A DNA stretch of 63,138 nt from the NCBI RefSeq assembly GCF_019352175.1, contig NZ_JACBYI010000043.1, positions 1 to 63,138 of the forward strand, written 5' to 3'. Under the pieces are notes generated by a model. It was not told the origin of the DNA. It saw only the letters and a program-made list of their open reading frames with translations, and made no database searches. This document shows, piece after piece, positions 9,165 to 18,559 of the stretch (the stretch's first letter is position 1; each line of letters begins with the position of its first letter). Source of the DNA: Paenibacillus sp. S150. GTDB lineage: Bacteria > Bacillota > Bacilli > Paenibacillales > Paenibacillaceae. The translations under genes and the position numbers were made by a program.

Positions 9165-10307
9165 TTAATTGGTTGTCCGGTATGGCAGAATGACATACAG
9201 GCTGCGGCTCTCGTCCAGCGGCTTCAGGATGATCGGACTCATCATTCCCGTAAAAGCAATTACAAGCTGCTCGCTCTCCACAACCTTGAGGACATCCAGC
9301 ATATATTTTGAGTTGAAGGAGATTCTTAGCGGTTCACCTTTGAAATCTATCACTTCCAGCTCTTCGCGTACCTTGCCCAGCTCCGATGAGCTGGATGAAA
9401 TTTCAACGTCGCCGTTTTCGAGAGTCTGCATGCGGACGATATTCGTTTTTTCCTCACGGGACAGCAAATATGCGCGGTCAATTGAGTCGCTGAGTTTTTT
9501 TGTATCCAAAGTTAGTTCTGTTTTGTAGGCAGTCGGAATAATTCTAGAAGTATCCGGATAAATCCCGTCCAGGATACGCGAATAAAACAGCACCTTGTCA
9601 ATTTTGAAAAGAACCTGGTTATCAGCTACGACAATATCCACCAGCATGTTCTGGTCCGGAATGATTTTGCTCAGTTCGTTCAGCGTTTTACCGGCGATGA
9701 CGACGTTGGCAAACTGGACACTTTCCGTGCCTTCCAGATGCGCAGCCCTTGTTGCCAGCCGGTGGCGGTCTGTCGCCGTGAACTTGAATTCATTATCGCT
9801 GAGATTCCACAGAATCCCTGTCAATATAGGCGTTGTCTCCTGGGTGGAGATGGAGAAAGCGGTTTGTTTGATCATATTTTTCAGCAAATCGCCTGGAAGA
9901 GAAATGATTTCGTTCTCCTCTATGCTGGGCAGTACAGGGAATTCCTCAGGATCAAGGCCGACGATTTGAATCTCGGTGGAGCCGGAAGAGATATAGGTTT
10001 GGAAGCCTTCTTTGACTTCCATGTGAATTTCTTTGGAGGGGAGCTTCTTGATGATTTCGACGAAAAATTTGGCTGGAAGGACAACGCTTCCGGGCTGTTC
10101 GACTTTTACGATCGTTTGGTTGTCATCCTCTGCAGGAATGAAGGATTGGATAGAAATATCCGTATCGCTTGCAGTCAGGGTTACTCCCTGATGGCTGACC
10201 TCGAACTTAATGCCGGTAAGAATCGGGATCGTGGTTCTGCTGGAGATTGCCTTGGATACGTGTCCTATCGATTCGTTGAGCTCATTTTTAAGAATGCTTA
10301 TTTTCAT
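9165..10307 (-). CDS. dnaN: DNA polymerase III sliding clamp (beta)
   Basis: 380-aa clamp that tethers DNA polymerase to DNA as a ring-shaped dimer. It begins MKISILKNELNESIGHVSKAI and ends with the clamp-typical MSPIILKPLD followed by YVILPYRTTN. The start was set at the ATG preceded by AGGAG with a 7-nt gap; an in-frame ATG 45 bases upstream gives an N-terminal tail not found in the family. Length equals the usual 378-380 aa. It is transcribed after dnaA, across the origin unwinding region. Confidence 0.97.
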   Translation of the reverse strand: MKISILKNELNESIGHVSKAISSRTTIPILTGIKFEVSHQGVTLTASDTDISIQSFIPAEDDNQTIVKVEQPGSVVLPAKFFVEIIKKLPSKEIHMEVKEGFQTYISSGSTEIQIVGLDPEEFPVLPSIEENEIISLPGDLLKNMIKQTAFSISTQETTPILTGILWNLSDNEFKFTATDRHRLATRAAHLEGTESVQFANVVIAGKTLNELSKIIPDQNMLVDIVVADNQVLFKIDKVLFYSRILDGIYPDTSRIIPTAYKTELTLDTKKLSDSIDRAYLLSREEKTNIVRMQTLENGDVEISSSSSELGKVREELEVIDFKGEPLRISFNSKYMLDVLKVVESEQLVIAFTGMMSPIILKPLDESRSLYVILPYRTTN

Positions 10308-10379
10308 GATTTCACTCCTAGCTGAAAAGTTGGTAAACGGGTGGATGGTCATTCTCTTCGAAAGCTGCTCTTAGAAGAT

Positions 10380-10489
10380 GAATTATTATAGTTATTTAAT
10401 AGTATTAGTAGTAGGGGCGCCGTTTATGTGGATAACCCCGAAAACAGCATAAAATTAAGCCTACCCACATGTGTATAGATTGTGTATAG
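10380..10489. other. oriC unwinding region with DnaA-trio and DnaA boxes
   Basis: Between dnaA and dnaN an AT-rich stretch (10380-10399) is followed by five DnaA-trio units at 10400-10414 (TAG TAT TAG TAG TAG on the plus strand, i.e. 3'-GAT repeats when read away from the box), a GC-rich spacer (GGGGCGCC) and a perfect DnaA box TGTGGATAA at 10427-10435. Two 8/9 boxes (TGTGTATAG) follow at 10470-10478 and 10481-10489. This is the basal-unwinding layout described for B. subtilis. Confidence 0.85.
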
Positions 10490-10504
10490 GCTCTTTGTTC
10501 CTCT

Positions 10505-11851
10505 TTATGAAGGATTTTTAATTTTCTCCGCAAGATTATTTACCACTTTGTACAACTCCTGGTCTACCTTTAATGATTGCGTAATCTTCTCATGGGCGTG
10601 AATAACGGTTGTATGATCCCGGCCCCCGAATGCTTCTCCTATCTTTGGCAGCGAATAATCCGTCAGCTCCCGGGAGAGATACATGGCGATCTGCCTTGGA
10701 AAAGCCACAGCCTTGGTGCGTTTGCGCGCTTTGAAATCCTCCATGCGCAAATTGTAATACTCGCCAACCTTTTGCTGAATATCGCCGATGGTGATCATCT
10801 TAGGCCGGCTGGAAGGGATAATGTCCTTGAGAGCCTCAGCGGCCAGATGTGTGGTTACATCCTGATTGGTCAGGGAAGAGTAGGCCACTACGCGTATTAA
10901 AGCGCCTTCCAGCTCACGGATGTTCGTATCGATCTGATTGGCAATGTACATCATGGCCTCATTCGGAATATCCAGGTTCTCTGCCTTGGCCTTCTTGCGC
11001 AGAATGGCAATTCGCGTCTCCAGATCCGGCGGCTGAATGTCGGTGATAAGCCCCCATTCGAACCGGGAACGCAGCCGTTCTTCCAGTGTGGGAATTTCCT
11101 TTGGGGGACGGTCGCTGGAAATAATAATTTGCTTGCGTTCTTCGTGCAAAGCATTGAACGTATGGAAAAATTCCTCCTGCGTTGACTCCTTGCCGGCGAG
11201 GAATTGAATGTCGTCAATGAGCAAAATGTCAACGTTGCGGTACTTGTTGCGGAAGCTTTCACCGCGATTGTCGCGGATGGAGTTGATGAACTCATTCGTA
11301 AATTTCTCGGACGAGATGTAGATAACCTTATTGTTCGGGTTATGCTCCAGCACGTAGTGTCCAATGGCATGCATTAAATGAGTTTTCCCCAGTCCCACGC
11401 CTCCGTACAAAAACAGAGGATTGTAAGCTTTGGCAGGCGCTTCGGCCACGGCCAGTGAGGCAGCGTGCGCAAAGCGGTTGCCGGAACCGATGACAAATGT
11501 ATCGAAGGTATATTTGGGATTGAGCAAATGGGTCTGCGCTTCTTCGCGCGATACCGCCGGAGTGGGAGCCATTTGTTGTACAACAGGCTCTGATGGCTTG
11601 TTCTCCTCAATCACAAACTTAACGTCCACCTGGTGTCCGGTAACTTCATACACTGTAGCTCCTACCAATTTTGTATAGCGACTTTCCAGCCATTCTACGG
11701 CAAAGGTTGTAGGCGCCGAGATGATTAGAGCCTGGGGGCTGAAGGTAAGCGCCTTCGTGGCCTTGAACCAGGTATCGAAGCTCGGCTTGCTTAATTTGGT
11801 TTGAATAATCGATAAAATTTGCTGCCATAATTCGGAAGTATGGCTGTCCAC
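10505..11851 (-). CDS. dnaA: chromosomal replication initiator DnaA
   Basis: 448-aa AAA+ initiator that binds DnaA boxes and opens oriC. Domain I covers residues 1-80; a variable linker runs to about 108. The AAA+ core has Walker A GGVGLGKT (150-157) and Walker B ILLIDDIQF (209-217). The C-terminal domain IV has the DNA-recognition signature GGRDHTTVIHAHEKI. It starts at GTG with AAGGAG 9 nt upstream. DnaA boxes upstream of the gene suggest autoregulation, as known in other bacteria. Confidence 0.98.
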   Translation of the reverse strand: MDSHTSELWQQILSIIQTKLSKPSFDTWFKATKALTFSPQALIISAPTTFAVEWLESRYTKLVGATVYEVTGHQVDVKFVIEENKPSEPVVQQMAPTPAVSREEAQTHLLNPKYTFDTFVIGSGNRFAHAASLAVAEAPAKAYNPLFLYGGVGLGKTHLMHAIGHYVLEHNPNNKVIYISSEKFTNEFINSIRDNRGESFRNKYRNVDILLIDDIQFLAGKESTQEEFFHTFNALHEERKQIIISSDRPPKEIPTLEERLRSRFEWGLITDIQPPDLETRIAILRKKAKAENLDIPNEAMMYIANQIDTNIRELEGALIRVVAYSSLTNQDVTTHLAAEALKDIIPSSRPKMITIGDIQQKVGEYYNLRMEDFKARKRTKAVAFPRQIAMYLSRELTDYSLPKIGEAFGGRDHTTVIHAHEKITQSLKVDQELYKVVNNLAEKIKNPS

Positions 11852-12330
11852 AGACTGTCACTCCTTTAAATCTTCCAAATGTGGCATCAGCCATGAAGTG
11901 GAAATGTCGAAGAAAATGGGTTGGTACTGAATCTTATCCCCAATAGGCAATATATAGAGACAAAAAAATATGGATAAATTTGAATTGTTCACAACGTTAT
12001 CCACAGCTTGTTGATAATATAGAGAACAAACAAACCTATTCACATTCAAAAGTAATACCATCATAGCAAAACCACCCTTATTTTTCAATGAGCACGGCCA
12101 TTTTATCCACAAATTCAATCACTTGTGTATAATTTTTAGGAACAACACTACATATTGTTGATAATTTGTTCACCGTTCGACAATATCTCCTAAGCCTTCG
12201 ATTTTTTTATACACAGGTTGTGCGCAGCTGTGAGTAGTTTAATGAAATTTTGATCACAAGTGGATAACTGTAAAATGCTGTGGATTATTTTTTTGTATAA
12301 TCAGCATTGTGGATAAAAGCTGCGAATGAT
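11852..12330. other. oriC DnaA-box cluster upstream of dnaA
   Basis: AT-rich intergenic region with three perfect DnaA boxes: TTATCCACA at 11997-12005 and 12103-12111, and TGTGGATAA at 12308-12316. Relaxed TTATNCACA boxes lie at 12124-12132 (minus) and 12207-12215 (plus). Near-matches (8/9) lie at 11934, 11969, 12259 and 12279. It corresponds to the incA/incB part of a bipartite Bacillus-type origin. Confidence 0.88.
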
Positions 12331-12358
12331 GCGGGGGCTGCGGGGAAGGTGTACAAGG

Positions 12359-12387
12359 TTGACTTTTTCATTGATTATGTGTTTAAA
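12359..12387 (+). promoter_or_regulatory. candidate rpmH promoter
   Basis: TTGACT (12359-12364), 17-bp spacer, TTTAAA (12382-12387), about 140 bp before rpmH. The -10 element is weak, so this is tentative. Confidence 0.4.
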
Positions 12388-12528
12388 TATATAAAGGTGT
12401 TTTCTGTGAGGATTTGTCTCCAAATTATAATGATAATACTTGTAGATACTGTCCCTACTCAAAGGACGGCTTAGTTCCGTTTCTGCTTATATGACAGTAA
12501 TTATGTTCCTGTAAGGGAGGTGCAATAC

Positions 12529-12663
12529 ATGAGACCGACGTTCAAACCGAATGTGAGCAAACGCAAGAAGGTGCATGGTTTCCGCAAAAGAATGAGCACG
12601 AAAAACGGCCGTAAAGTGCTGGCAGCCCGCCGCTTGAAAGGCAGAAAAGTTTTGAGTGCGTAA
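12529..12663 (+). CDS. rpmH: 50S ribosomal protein L34
   Basis: 44-aa very basic ribosomal protein (MRPTFKPNVSKRKKVHGFRK at the start, GRKVLAARRLKGRKVLSA at the end), full length for L34. The ATG follows GGGAGG by 9 nt. It is divergent from dnaA across the origin and is followed by its own terminator, then rnpA, the standard order. Confidence 0.97.
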   Translation: MRPTFKPNVSKRKKVHGFRKRMSTKNGRKVLAARRLKGRKVLSA

Positions 12664-12677
12664 GTTAGGCCATTTAG

Positions 12678-12702
12678 GGACCACTATGGTGGTCCTTTTT
12701 TA
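12678..12702 (+). terminator. rpmH terminator
   Basis: GGACCAC and GTGGTCC form a 7-bp stem over a 4-nt loop, followed by six T. Confidence 0.85.
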
Positions 12703-13031
12703 GATGTTAAGGAAATAGTACGTATAAACGTATTATTGATGTAAGCAAATTAATTGCTTCCTTATATACGCGCAGAAATGGTCTCACTCTTATCGGGGAG
12801 TGAGAGTCCCCGTTTCTTCATATTGTATAGATACTATTCGGCTCTGCAGAGGAATACGCCCAAGATAGCGTTGGCTAACTTTGCGGGGCTTTTTAATGTA
12901 TGCGCGTACTTGGAGCAGCATTCAGAGGCGTGCAGCTTAAGAGCCGTTTATGTCGGCTTCCCGATGACCATACTAATTTAGAAGATAAATTCCGGAGTGC
13001 TCTGAATCCGGTCTTTGAATAGGAGATTCCC
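12703..13031 (+). other. rpmH-rnpA intergenic region
   Basis: No gene seen. At 12782-12812 two hairpins that exclude each other overlap: TCTCACTC/GAGTGAGA and CGGGG/CCCCG, the latter followed by a T-rich TTTCTTC. Further on, GCCC..GGGC with TTTTT near 12890 is a weak terminator-like element. Confidence 0.35.
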
Positions 13032-13385
13032 GTGCACAAAAGTTTACGATTACGAAACCGTGCCGACTTCAGCCGCGTATACCGCCATGGGAAGTCATTT
13101 GCCAATCATCAGTTTGTGGTGTATTGGTTCAGCAGAAAAGAGGTTGAGCGGTTCCGGCTGGGTGTATCGGTCAGCAAAAAGGTCGGAAACGCGGTTGTAC
13201 GCAACCGGATGAGACGGCTGGTGAAGGAGATTGTAAGGCACCATGAGCCGGAAATTGCCGGAGGAATTGATATGGTGTTCATCGTAAGAAAAGGAGCGCT
13301 CTCCAAGGATTATGCCGAACTGGAGAAAAGCGTGCTGCATGTGCTGCGCAAAGCCAAGCTGCTCAAGGCTTCACGCATGTCTTAG
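13032..13385 (+). CDS. rnpA: ribonuclease P protein component
   Basis: 117-aa basic protein that assists the RNase P RNA in removing tRNA 5' leaders. The signature RNRMRRLVKE region is present as NAVVRNRMRRLVKEIVR, after LGVSVSKKVG. It starts at GTG with AGGAG 6 nt upstream. Located between rpmH and yidC as in nearly all bacteria. Confidence 0.96.
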   Translation: MHKSLRLRNRADFSRVYRHGKSFANHQFVVYWFSRKEVERFRLGVSVSKKVGNAVVRNRMRRLVKEIVRHHEPEIAGGIDMVFIVRKGALSKDYAELEKSVLHVLRKAKLLKASRMS

Positions 13386-13468
13386 GGGCAGAAGGGGCTT
13401 GTTTATTTGTATTCATAATTATGGTATGATTTACGGTGCAATGGAATGTTTAAGAGAGGGGTTTTGAA

Positions 13469-14386
13469 GTGTCTCTATTGAAGACTAAACGAGGAAAATG
13501 GTTTTTTCTCCTCGGTGTAATGGTATTGATGATTGCTGTTCTGTCTGGGTGTGCTCCGACGACGACAGTGACGCACACTACGGAGGATTTGAAGAATGGA
13601 GGCTTTTGGCAGAGTAATGTCGTTTACTATTTTGCCACTGCCCTGGACACTTTCGCTCGATGGTTCAATGGGCAATATGGATTAGCCGTCCTTGTAATGG
13701 TTATCATTGTCCGCACGATTATCTTGCCTCTAACTATGAAACAGGTGAAGAGCTCGCGTGCAATGCAGGCCATTCAACCGGAACTTGAGAAAATTAAGAA
13801 AAAATATAAAGATACGCCTGAAAAGGTGCAGCAGGAAACCATGCGCCTGTTCCAGGAGAACAAGGTTAACCCAATGGCCGGCTGTCTGCCGCTGATTGTG
13901 CAGATGCCGATCTTTATTGCGCTTTACAACTCGATCTATTACAACCCGTCACTCCGTGAGCATTCGTTCCTGTGGCTTCAGCTTGGCAAGCCCGATCATC
14001 TGTTCATCCTGCCGCTGCTTGCGGCTGCAACCACATTCCTCCAGACCCGGATGATGACCAAGATGAACCCGGTTCAGCAGCAGGGTCCAATGCAGTTCAT
14101 GATGATGGTATATCCGGTTCTGATTTTCATCATGTCCTACAATTTCCCGTCAGCACTTCCGCTGTATTGGTTCTACAGTAACCTCTATACCATTATTCAG
14201 AACTACTTCTTATACCGCAACAATGACAAGACCAAATTGGCTGTCGCTACTGCAGGTGCAGGCATCGGGGGCGCCAAAGAAGTAAATCTGGCGAAGAGCA
14301 AGAACACTAATGCGCGCAAGGATGTTACTCCAGCTGCGAAAGGCAATAGCAGCAAAGGAAAGAAGGAGGCCAAAAAGTCAAAATGA
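13469..14386 (+). CDS. yidC: membrane protein insertase YidC (SpoIIIJ type)
   Basis: 305-aa lipoprotein insertase that places proteins in the cytoplasmic membrane with or without SecYEG. The signal peptide ends in the lipobox LSGC (Cys28). The groove arginine is in VIIVRTIILPLT, followed by the cytosolic hairpin (LEKIKKKYKDTPEKVQQE) and further membrane helices. The C-terminal tail is Lys-rich, as expected for ribosome contact. The start is GTG with GAGAGGGG 7 nt upstream. Its last 4 bases overlap jag. Confidence 0.96.
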   Translation: MSLLKTKRGKWFFLLGVMVLMIAVLSGCAPTTTVTHTTEDLKNGGFWQSNVVYYFATALDTFARWFNGQYGLAVLVMVIIVRTIILPLTMKQVKSSRAMQAIQPELEKIKKKYKDTPEKVQQETMRLFQENKVNPMAGCLPLIVQMPIFIALYNSIYYNPSLREHSFLWLQLGKPDHLFILPLLAAATTFLQTRMMTKMNPVQQQGPMQFMMMVYPVLIFIMSYNFPSALPLYWFYSNLYTIIQNYFLYRNNDKTKLAVATAGAGIGGAKEVNLAKSKNTNARKDVTPAAKGNSSKGKKEAKKSK

Positions 14387-15117
14387 GCAAAGTCGTCGCG
14401 ACAGGGAAAACCATTGAAGAAGCTGTAGAACGGGGACTGGGCCAGCTAGGGGTTCACAAGGACCGGGTAACGGTCAACGTACTGGAACAGCCGTCAAGAG
14501 GATTCCTGGGATTGATCGGTGCGAAGGATGCCAAGGTGGAGCTGACCTTGATTGCCGAAGCCGCACCGGCATCAGCGGCGAGTGCTCCGTCACTGCCTCA
14601 GCAGTCAACAAGAGAGAGCAAACAGGAGGCTGCCGGCGGTGTACCGCCCCAAGATTCCGGACACCCGGTAGAGGAAGCTTACCAGGAAGCTGTTCATTTC
14701 ATTGTGGATGTCGCCAAGAGCATGGGGCTCGCGGTGGAAGTGGAAATCGTTCACGCCAAGGAATCGACTGTTCTGCAAATATCCGGTCCGGATCTGGGGC
14801 TGCTGATCGGCAGAAGAGGACAAACTCTCGATGCTCTGCAGTATTTGGCCAATATTGTTGCCAACCGTTATTCCGATAGTTTTATCCGGCTTGTGCTGGA
14901 TGCGGAGAATTTCCGCGAACGCCGCAAGAAGACGCTGGAGGAACTGGCTGACCGCTTGGCAGGCCGCGTTGTCCGTACCCGTAAAGAGGTTGTGCTGGAA
15001 CCGATGTCACCGCAGGAGCGGAAGATTATTCACTCCAGATTGCAGGATCACCGGCAGGTCAATACGCTCAGCAAGGGCGAAGAGCCGAACCGCCGCGTTG
15101 TCATCACATTGAAGTAG
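14383..15117 (+). CDS. jag: RNA-binding protein KhpB/Jag
   Basis: 244-aa protein with an N-terminal Jag_N domain (VVATGKTIEEAVERGL), a low-complexity linker around residues 60-100, a KH domain with LLIGRRGQTLDALQYL, and a C-terminal R3H domain (RRKKTLEELADRLA..SPQERKIIHSRL). KhpB pairs with KhpA in other Firmicutes and influences cell division and elongation. Overlaps yidC by 4 bases, so translation is probably coupled. Confidence 0.95.
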   Translation: MSKVVATGKTIEEAVERGLGQLGVHKDRVTVNVLEQPSRGFLGLIGAKDAKVELTLIAEAAPASAASAPSLPQQSTRESKQEAAGGVPPQDSGHPVEEAYQEAVHFIVDVAKSMGLAVEVEIVHAKESTVLQISGPDLGLLIGRRGQTLDALQYLANIVANRYSDSFIRLVLDAENFRERRKKTLEELADRLAGRVVRTRKEVVLEPMSPQERKIIHSRLQDHRQVNTLSKGEEPNRRVVITLK

Positions 15118-15131
15118 AGACTATATTGCCG

Positions 15132-15171
15132 CAATGACTCCTTGACCAATGTAAGGGGTCATTGTTTTTTT
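15132..15171 (+). terminator. jag terminator
   Basis: CAATGAC-t-CCTT pairs with AAGG-g-GTCATTG, followed by seven T. Confidence 0.85.
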
Positions 15172-15238
15172 GAAATATAATAGCCAAACGAACCTTTCAG
15201 CTGAGCTGAAGTGCAGATAAAATTGAGGTGAATACAGT

Positions 15239-16615
15239 ATGCTTAGTGACACCATTGCTGCCGTTTCGACGGCATTGGGCGAGGGAGGAATTGCAATTAT
15301 CCGGGTCAGCGGCCCGCAGGCGATTGCCCAGGTAGCTCCACTATTCCGCAGCAAGACGCCGCTCTCAGCAGTAGAATCGCATACCGTTCATTACGGACAT
15401 ATTATTAGTCCCGGTGACGGAGAACGAATGGAAGAAGTGCTGGTAACGGTAATGAAGGGGCCGCGTTCTTTTACGACTGAGGATGTAGTGGAAATCAGCA
15501 CCCATGGCGGAGTGATCTCGGTTCGCAGAGTAATGGATCTGCTGCTGCAGCAGGATATCAGACTCGCGGAGCCGGGGGAGTTCACCAAACGCGCATTCTT
15601 GGGTGGACGTATTGATCTTTCCCAAGCAGAAGCGGTTATCGATCTGATCCGCTCCAAGTCGGACCGGGCTTTTGCAGTTGCCCTGAAGCAGGTTAGCGGC
15701 TCCTTATCCGAACGTATTCACACCCTTCGCCATACCTTAATTGAGATGCTGGCTCATATTGAAGTGAACATTGATTATCCTGAGCATGATGTGGAATCCC
15801 TGACTGCCGAGTTCATTAAGGACAAAAGCAATGAGGTAATGGAGGGTATCAGTAAGCTGCTCAAAACAGCAAATGAAGGAAAAATACTGCGTGAAGGCAT
15901 CACAACGGCAATTGTAGGCCGTCCCAATGTAGGCAAGTCCTCCTTGCTCAACGCCCTTGCCCGTGACAACAAAGCGATTGTAACCGATATTCCCGGAACA
16001 ACGCGTGATGTTATAGAAGAGTATGTAACAATTAACAATATTCCGCTCAAGCTGCTGGATACTGCAGGAATTCGCGAAACAATGGATATTGTGGAGAAAA
16101 TTGGGGTTGAACGTTCGAAAGCTGCTTTTAGCGATGCGGATCTGATTCTGCTCGTGTTAAATGCAGCCGATGAGCTGCATGAGGATGAATTGGCATTAAT
16201 GGAACAAATCCAAGGTAGACAAGCTCTGGTAATCATGAATAAAATGGACTTACCTTCCCGGCTGGATAAAGACAAGCTGCTCTCCCATTTCAGCGAATCG
16301 AGCATTGTTCCGATGTCTGTGCTGGAGGAGGAGGGGCTTGATAGGCTGGAAGAAGCGATCTCTGAACTCTTTTTCGGAGGCAAGCTGGAATCGGGTGACC
16401 TGACTTATGTCAGCAACGTGAGACATATCGCTCTGCTCAAAAAGGCATATAAATCCCTGCAGGACGCCTATGAGGCTGCGGAGTTGCATATCCCTATTGA
16501 TATGATCCAGATTGATGTGCGTCTTGCGTGGGAGCAGCTTGGAGAGATTATTGGCGATACGGCTGCTGATTCGCTTTTGGATCAGATTTTCTCGCAATTT
16601 TGTTTGGGTAAATAA
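15239..16615 (+). CDS. mnmE: tRNA modification GTPase MnmE
   Basis: 458-aa GTPase that with MnmG makes the cmnm5 modification of uridine 34 in certain tRNAs. The N-terminal folate-binding domain is followed by a helical domain with an inserted G domain: G1 GRPNVGKSS, G2/G3 IPGTTRD and DTAGIRE, G4 NKMD. The C-terminus ends in the required CLGK (CxGK) motif. GAGG precedes the ATG. Next to mnmG, its functional partner. Confidence 0.97.
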   Translation: MLSDTIAAVSTALGEGGIAIIRVSGPQAIAQVAPLFRSKTPLSAVESHTVHYGHIISPGDGERMEEVLVTVMKGPRSFTTEDVVEISTHGGVISVRRVMDLLLQQDIRLAEPGEFTKRAFLGGRIDLSQAEAVIDLIRSKSDRAFAVALKQVSGSLSERIHTLRHTLIEMLAHIEVNIDYPEHDVESLTAEFIKDKSNEVMEGISKLLKTANEGKILREGITTAIVGRPNVGKSSLLNALARDNKAIVTDIPGTTRDVIEEYVTINNIPLKLLDTAGIRETMDIVEKIGVERSKAAFSDADLILLVLNAADELHEDELALMEQIQGRQALVIMNKMDLPSRLDKDKLLSHFSESSIVPMSVLEEEGLDRLEEAISELFFGGKLESGDLTYVSNVRHIALLKKAYKSLQDAYEAAELHIPIDMIQIDVRLAWEQLGEIIGDTAADSLLDQIFSQFCLGK

Positions 16616-16669
16616 CAGCGCTAGGCATAGCGTGTCTACTATAAAAGAAGAACCTGGGAGGTATCACAA

Positions 16670-18556
16670 ATGAACTATGATGGAGGCAGCTATGACGTAG
16701 TGGTCATTGGCGCGGGCCATGCCGGCTGCGAGGCTGCGCTTGCTGCGGCGCGAATGGGCTGCCGCACACTAATGATAACAATCAACCTGGATATGGTGGC
16801 CTTCATGCCCTGCAATCCTTCTATTGGCGGACCGGCAAAAGGGCATGTGGTACGTGAAATTGATGCGCTCGGCGGGGAAATGGGACGCAATATTGATAAA
16901 ACCTTTATTCAGCTGCGTATGCTTAATACAGGCAAAGGCCCTGCGGTTCATGCTCTGCGTGCGCAAGCAGACAAATTCCTCTATCAGCACGCGATGAAGG
17001 AAACGATGGAGAAAACGCCAAATCTGACACTTCGCCAGGGGATGGTGGAGGAACTGATTGTTGAAGACGGAAACTGTGCCGGTGTCATTACAAAGACAGG
17101 AACGGTATATCATAGCAAAACAGTCATACTGACTACAGGCACCTATCTGCGCGGTAAAGTGATTATGGGTGAGCTGACCTACGAAAGCGGCCCGAATAAT
17201 CAGCAGCCCTCGGTAAGACTTTCCGAGAATTTGCGGGAGCTTGGGTTTGATCTTGTACGCTTTAAGACAGGCACACCACCGCGGGTGCATAAGGATACCA
17301 TTGATTTTTCCAAAACCGAAATTCAGCCTGGGGATGAGAAGCCGAAGTTCTTTTCCTATGAAACCAAGTCATCCGATAATGAGCAGCTTCCCTGCTGGCT
17401 GACCTATACCTCTGAGGTAACCCATCAGATTATTAATGACAATCTGCACCGGGCTCCGATGTTCACCGGTATTATTGAAGGAACAGGTCCAAGATATTGT
17501 CCTTCCATTGAAGACAAGGTTGTCCGGTTCAGCGATAAATCACAGCATCAGATTTTCCTTGAGCCGGAAGGGAGGAACACTGCAGAATACTATGTTCAAG
17601 GCTTGTCGACCAGTCTTCCGGAAGATGTCCAACTGGCCGTACTCCGCTCCATTCCGGGAATGGAAAAAGTTGAAATGATGCGCAACGGTTATGCAATTGA
17701 ATATGATGCGATGGTTCCAACACAGCTTTGGCCCTCCCTGGAGACCAAACGTCTGCCAGGACTGTTCACAGCGGGACAAATCAACGGAACATCCGGATAT
17801 GAGGAAGCAGCAGGGCAAGGAGTAATCGCCGGCATTAATGCTGCACGCAAGGTGCAGGAGAAGGAGGCGGTGGTACTGGACCGCTCACAAGGGTACATTG
17901 GCGTACTGATTGATGATCTGGTAACCAAAGGAACCAACGAACCTTACCGTCTATTGACCTCACGTGCGGAATACCGTTTGCTGCTCCGTCATGACAATGC
18001 GGATCTGCGTTTGACGCCAATCGGTTACGATATAGGGCTGATTCCACAACAGCGTTATGAAGCCTTTCTGGATAAAAAAGAACGGGTGGAACGTGAAATT
18101 GTTCGACTTCGGGAAACTAAGGTTAAGCCTGTTGACGTCAATGCTGCACTTGCCGAGTTTGAATCCGCACCAATTGTGGACGGAAGCAACCTTCTGACAC
18201 TGATGCGGCGTCCGGAGCTTGCATACAGTTTTGTGGATCAGATATCACCTTCTCCTGAAGGCTTGGATGAAGAAATGAAGGAACAGGTGGAAATTCAAAT
18301 CAAATATGCGGGATATATTGAGAAACAGCTTCAGCATGTTGAAAAACTGCAGAAGATGGAGAAGAAGAAGATTCCGGAGGATATTAATTACAACGTGATC
18401 CACGGCTTGGCTATGGAAGCACGGCAAAAGCTGACGAAAATTGCTCCAATATCCATAGGTCAGGCATCACGGATTTCTGGTGTAACCCCGGCAGATATTT
18501 CAATACTTCTTGTGCATTTAGAGCATTACAACCGTGTGACGGCAGCGAAAGGATAA
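16670..18556 (+). CDS. mnmG: tRNA uridine-34 modification enzyme MnmG
   Basis: 628-aa FAD-dependent partner of MnmE. The FAD-binding VIGAGHAGCEAALAAARMG lies near residue 11; PCNPSIGGPAKGHVVREIDALGG is followed by the second signature GTYLRGKVIMG. The C-terminal helical region binds tRNA and MnmE. Full length for the family. GGGAGG lies 9 nt before the ATG. Confidence 0.97.
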   Translation: MNYDGGSYDVVVIGAGHAGCEAALAAARMGCRTLMITINLDMVAFMPCNPSIGGPAKGHVVREIDALGGEMGRNIDKTFIQLRMLNTGKGPAVHALRAQADKFLYQHAMKETMEKTPNLTLRQGMVEELIVEDGNCAGVITKTGTVYHSKTVILTTGTYLRGKVIMGELTYESGPNNQQPSVRLSENLRELGFDLVRFKTGTPPRVHKDTIDFSKTEIQPGDEKPKFFSYETKSSDNEQLPCWLTYTSEVTHQIINDNLHRAPMFTGIIEGTGPRYCPSIEDKVVRFSDKSQHQIFLEPEGRNTAEYYVQGLSTSLPEDVQLAVLRSIPGMEKVEMMRNGYAIEYDAMVPTQLWPSLETKRLPGLFTAGQINGTSGYEEAAGQGVIAGINAARKVQEKEAVVLDRSQGYIGVLIDDLVTKGTNEPYRLLTSRAEYRLLLRHDNADLRLTPIGYDIGLIPQQRYEAFLDKKERVEREIVRLRETKVKPVDVNAALAEFESAPIVDGSNLLTLMRRPELAYSFVDQISPSPEGLDEEMKEQVEIQIKYAGYIEKQLQHVEKLQKMEKKKIPEDINYNVIHGLAMEARQKLTKIAPISIGQASRISGVTPADISILLVHLEHYNRVTAAKG

Positions 18557-18559
18557 TCT

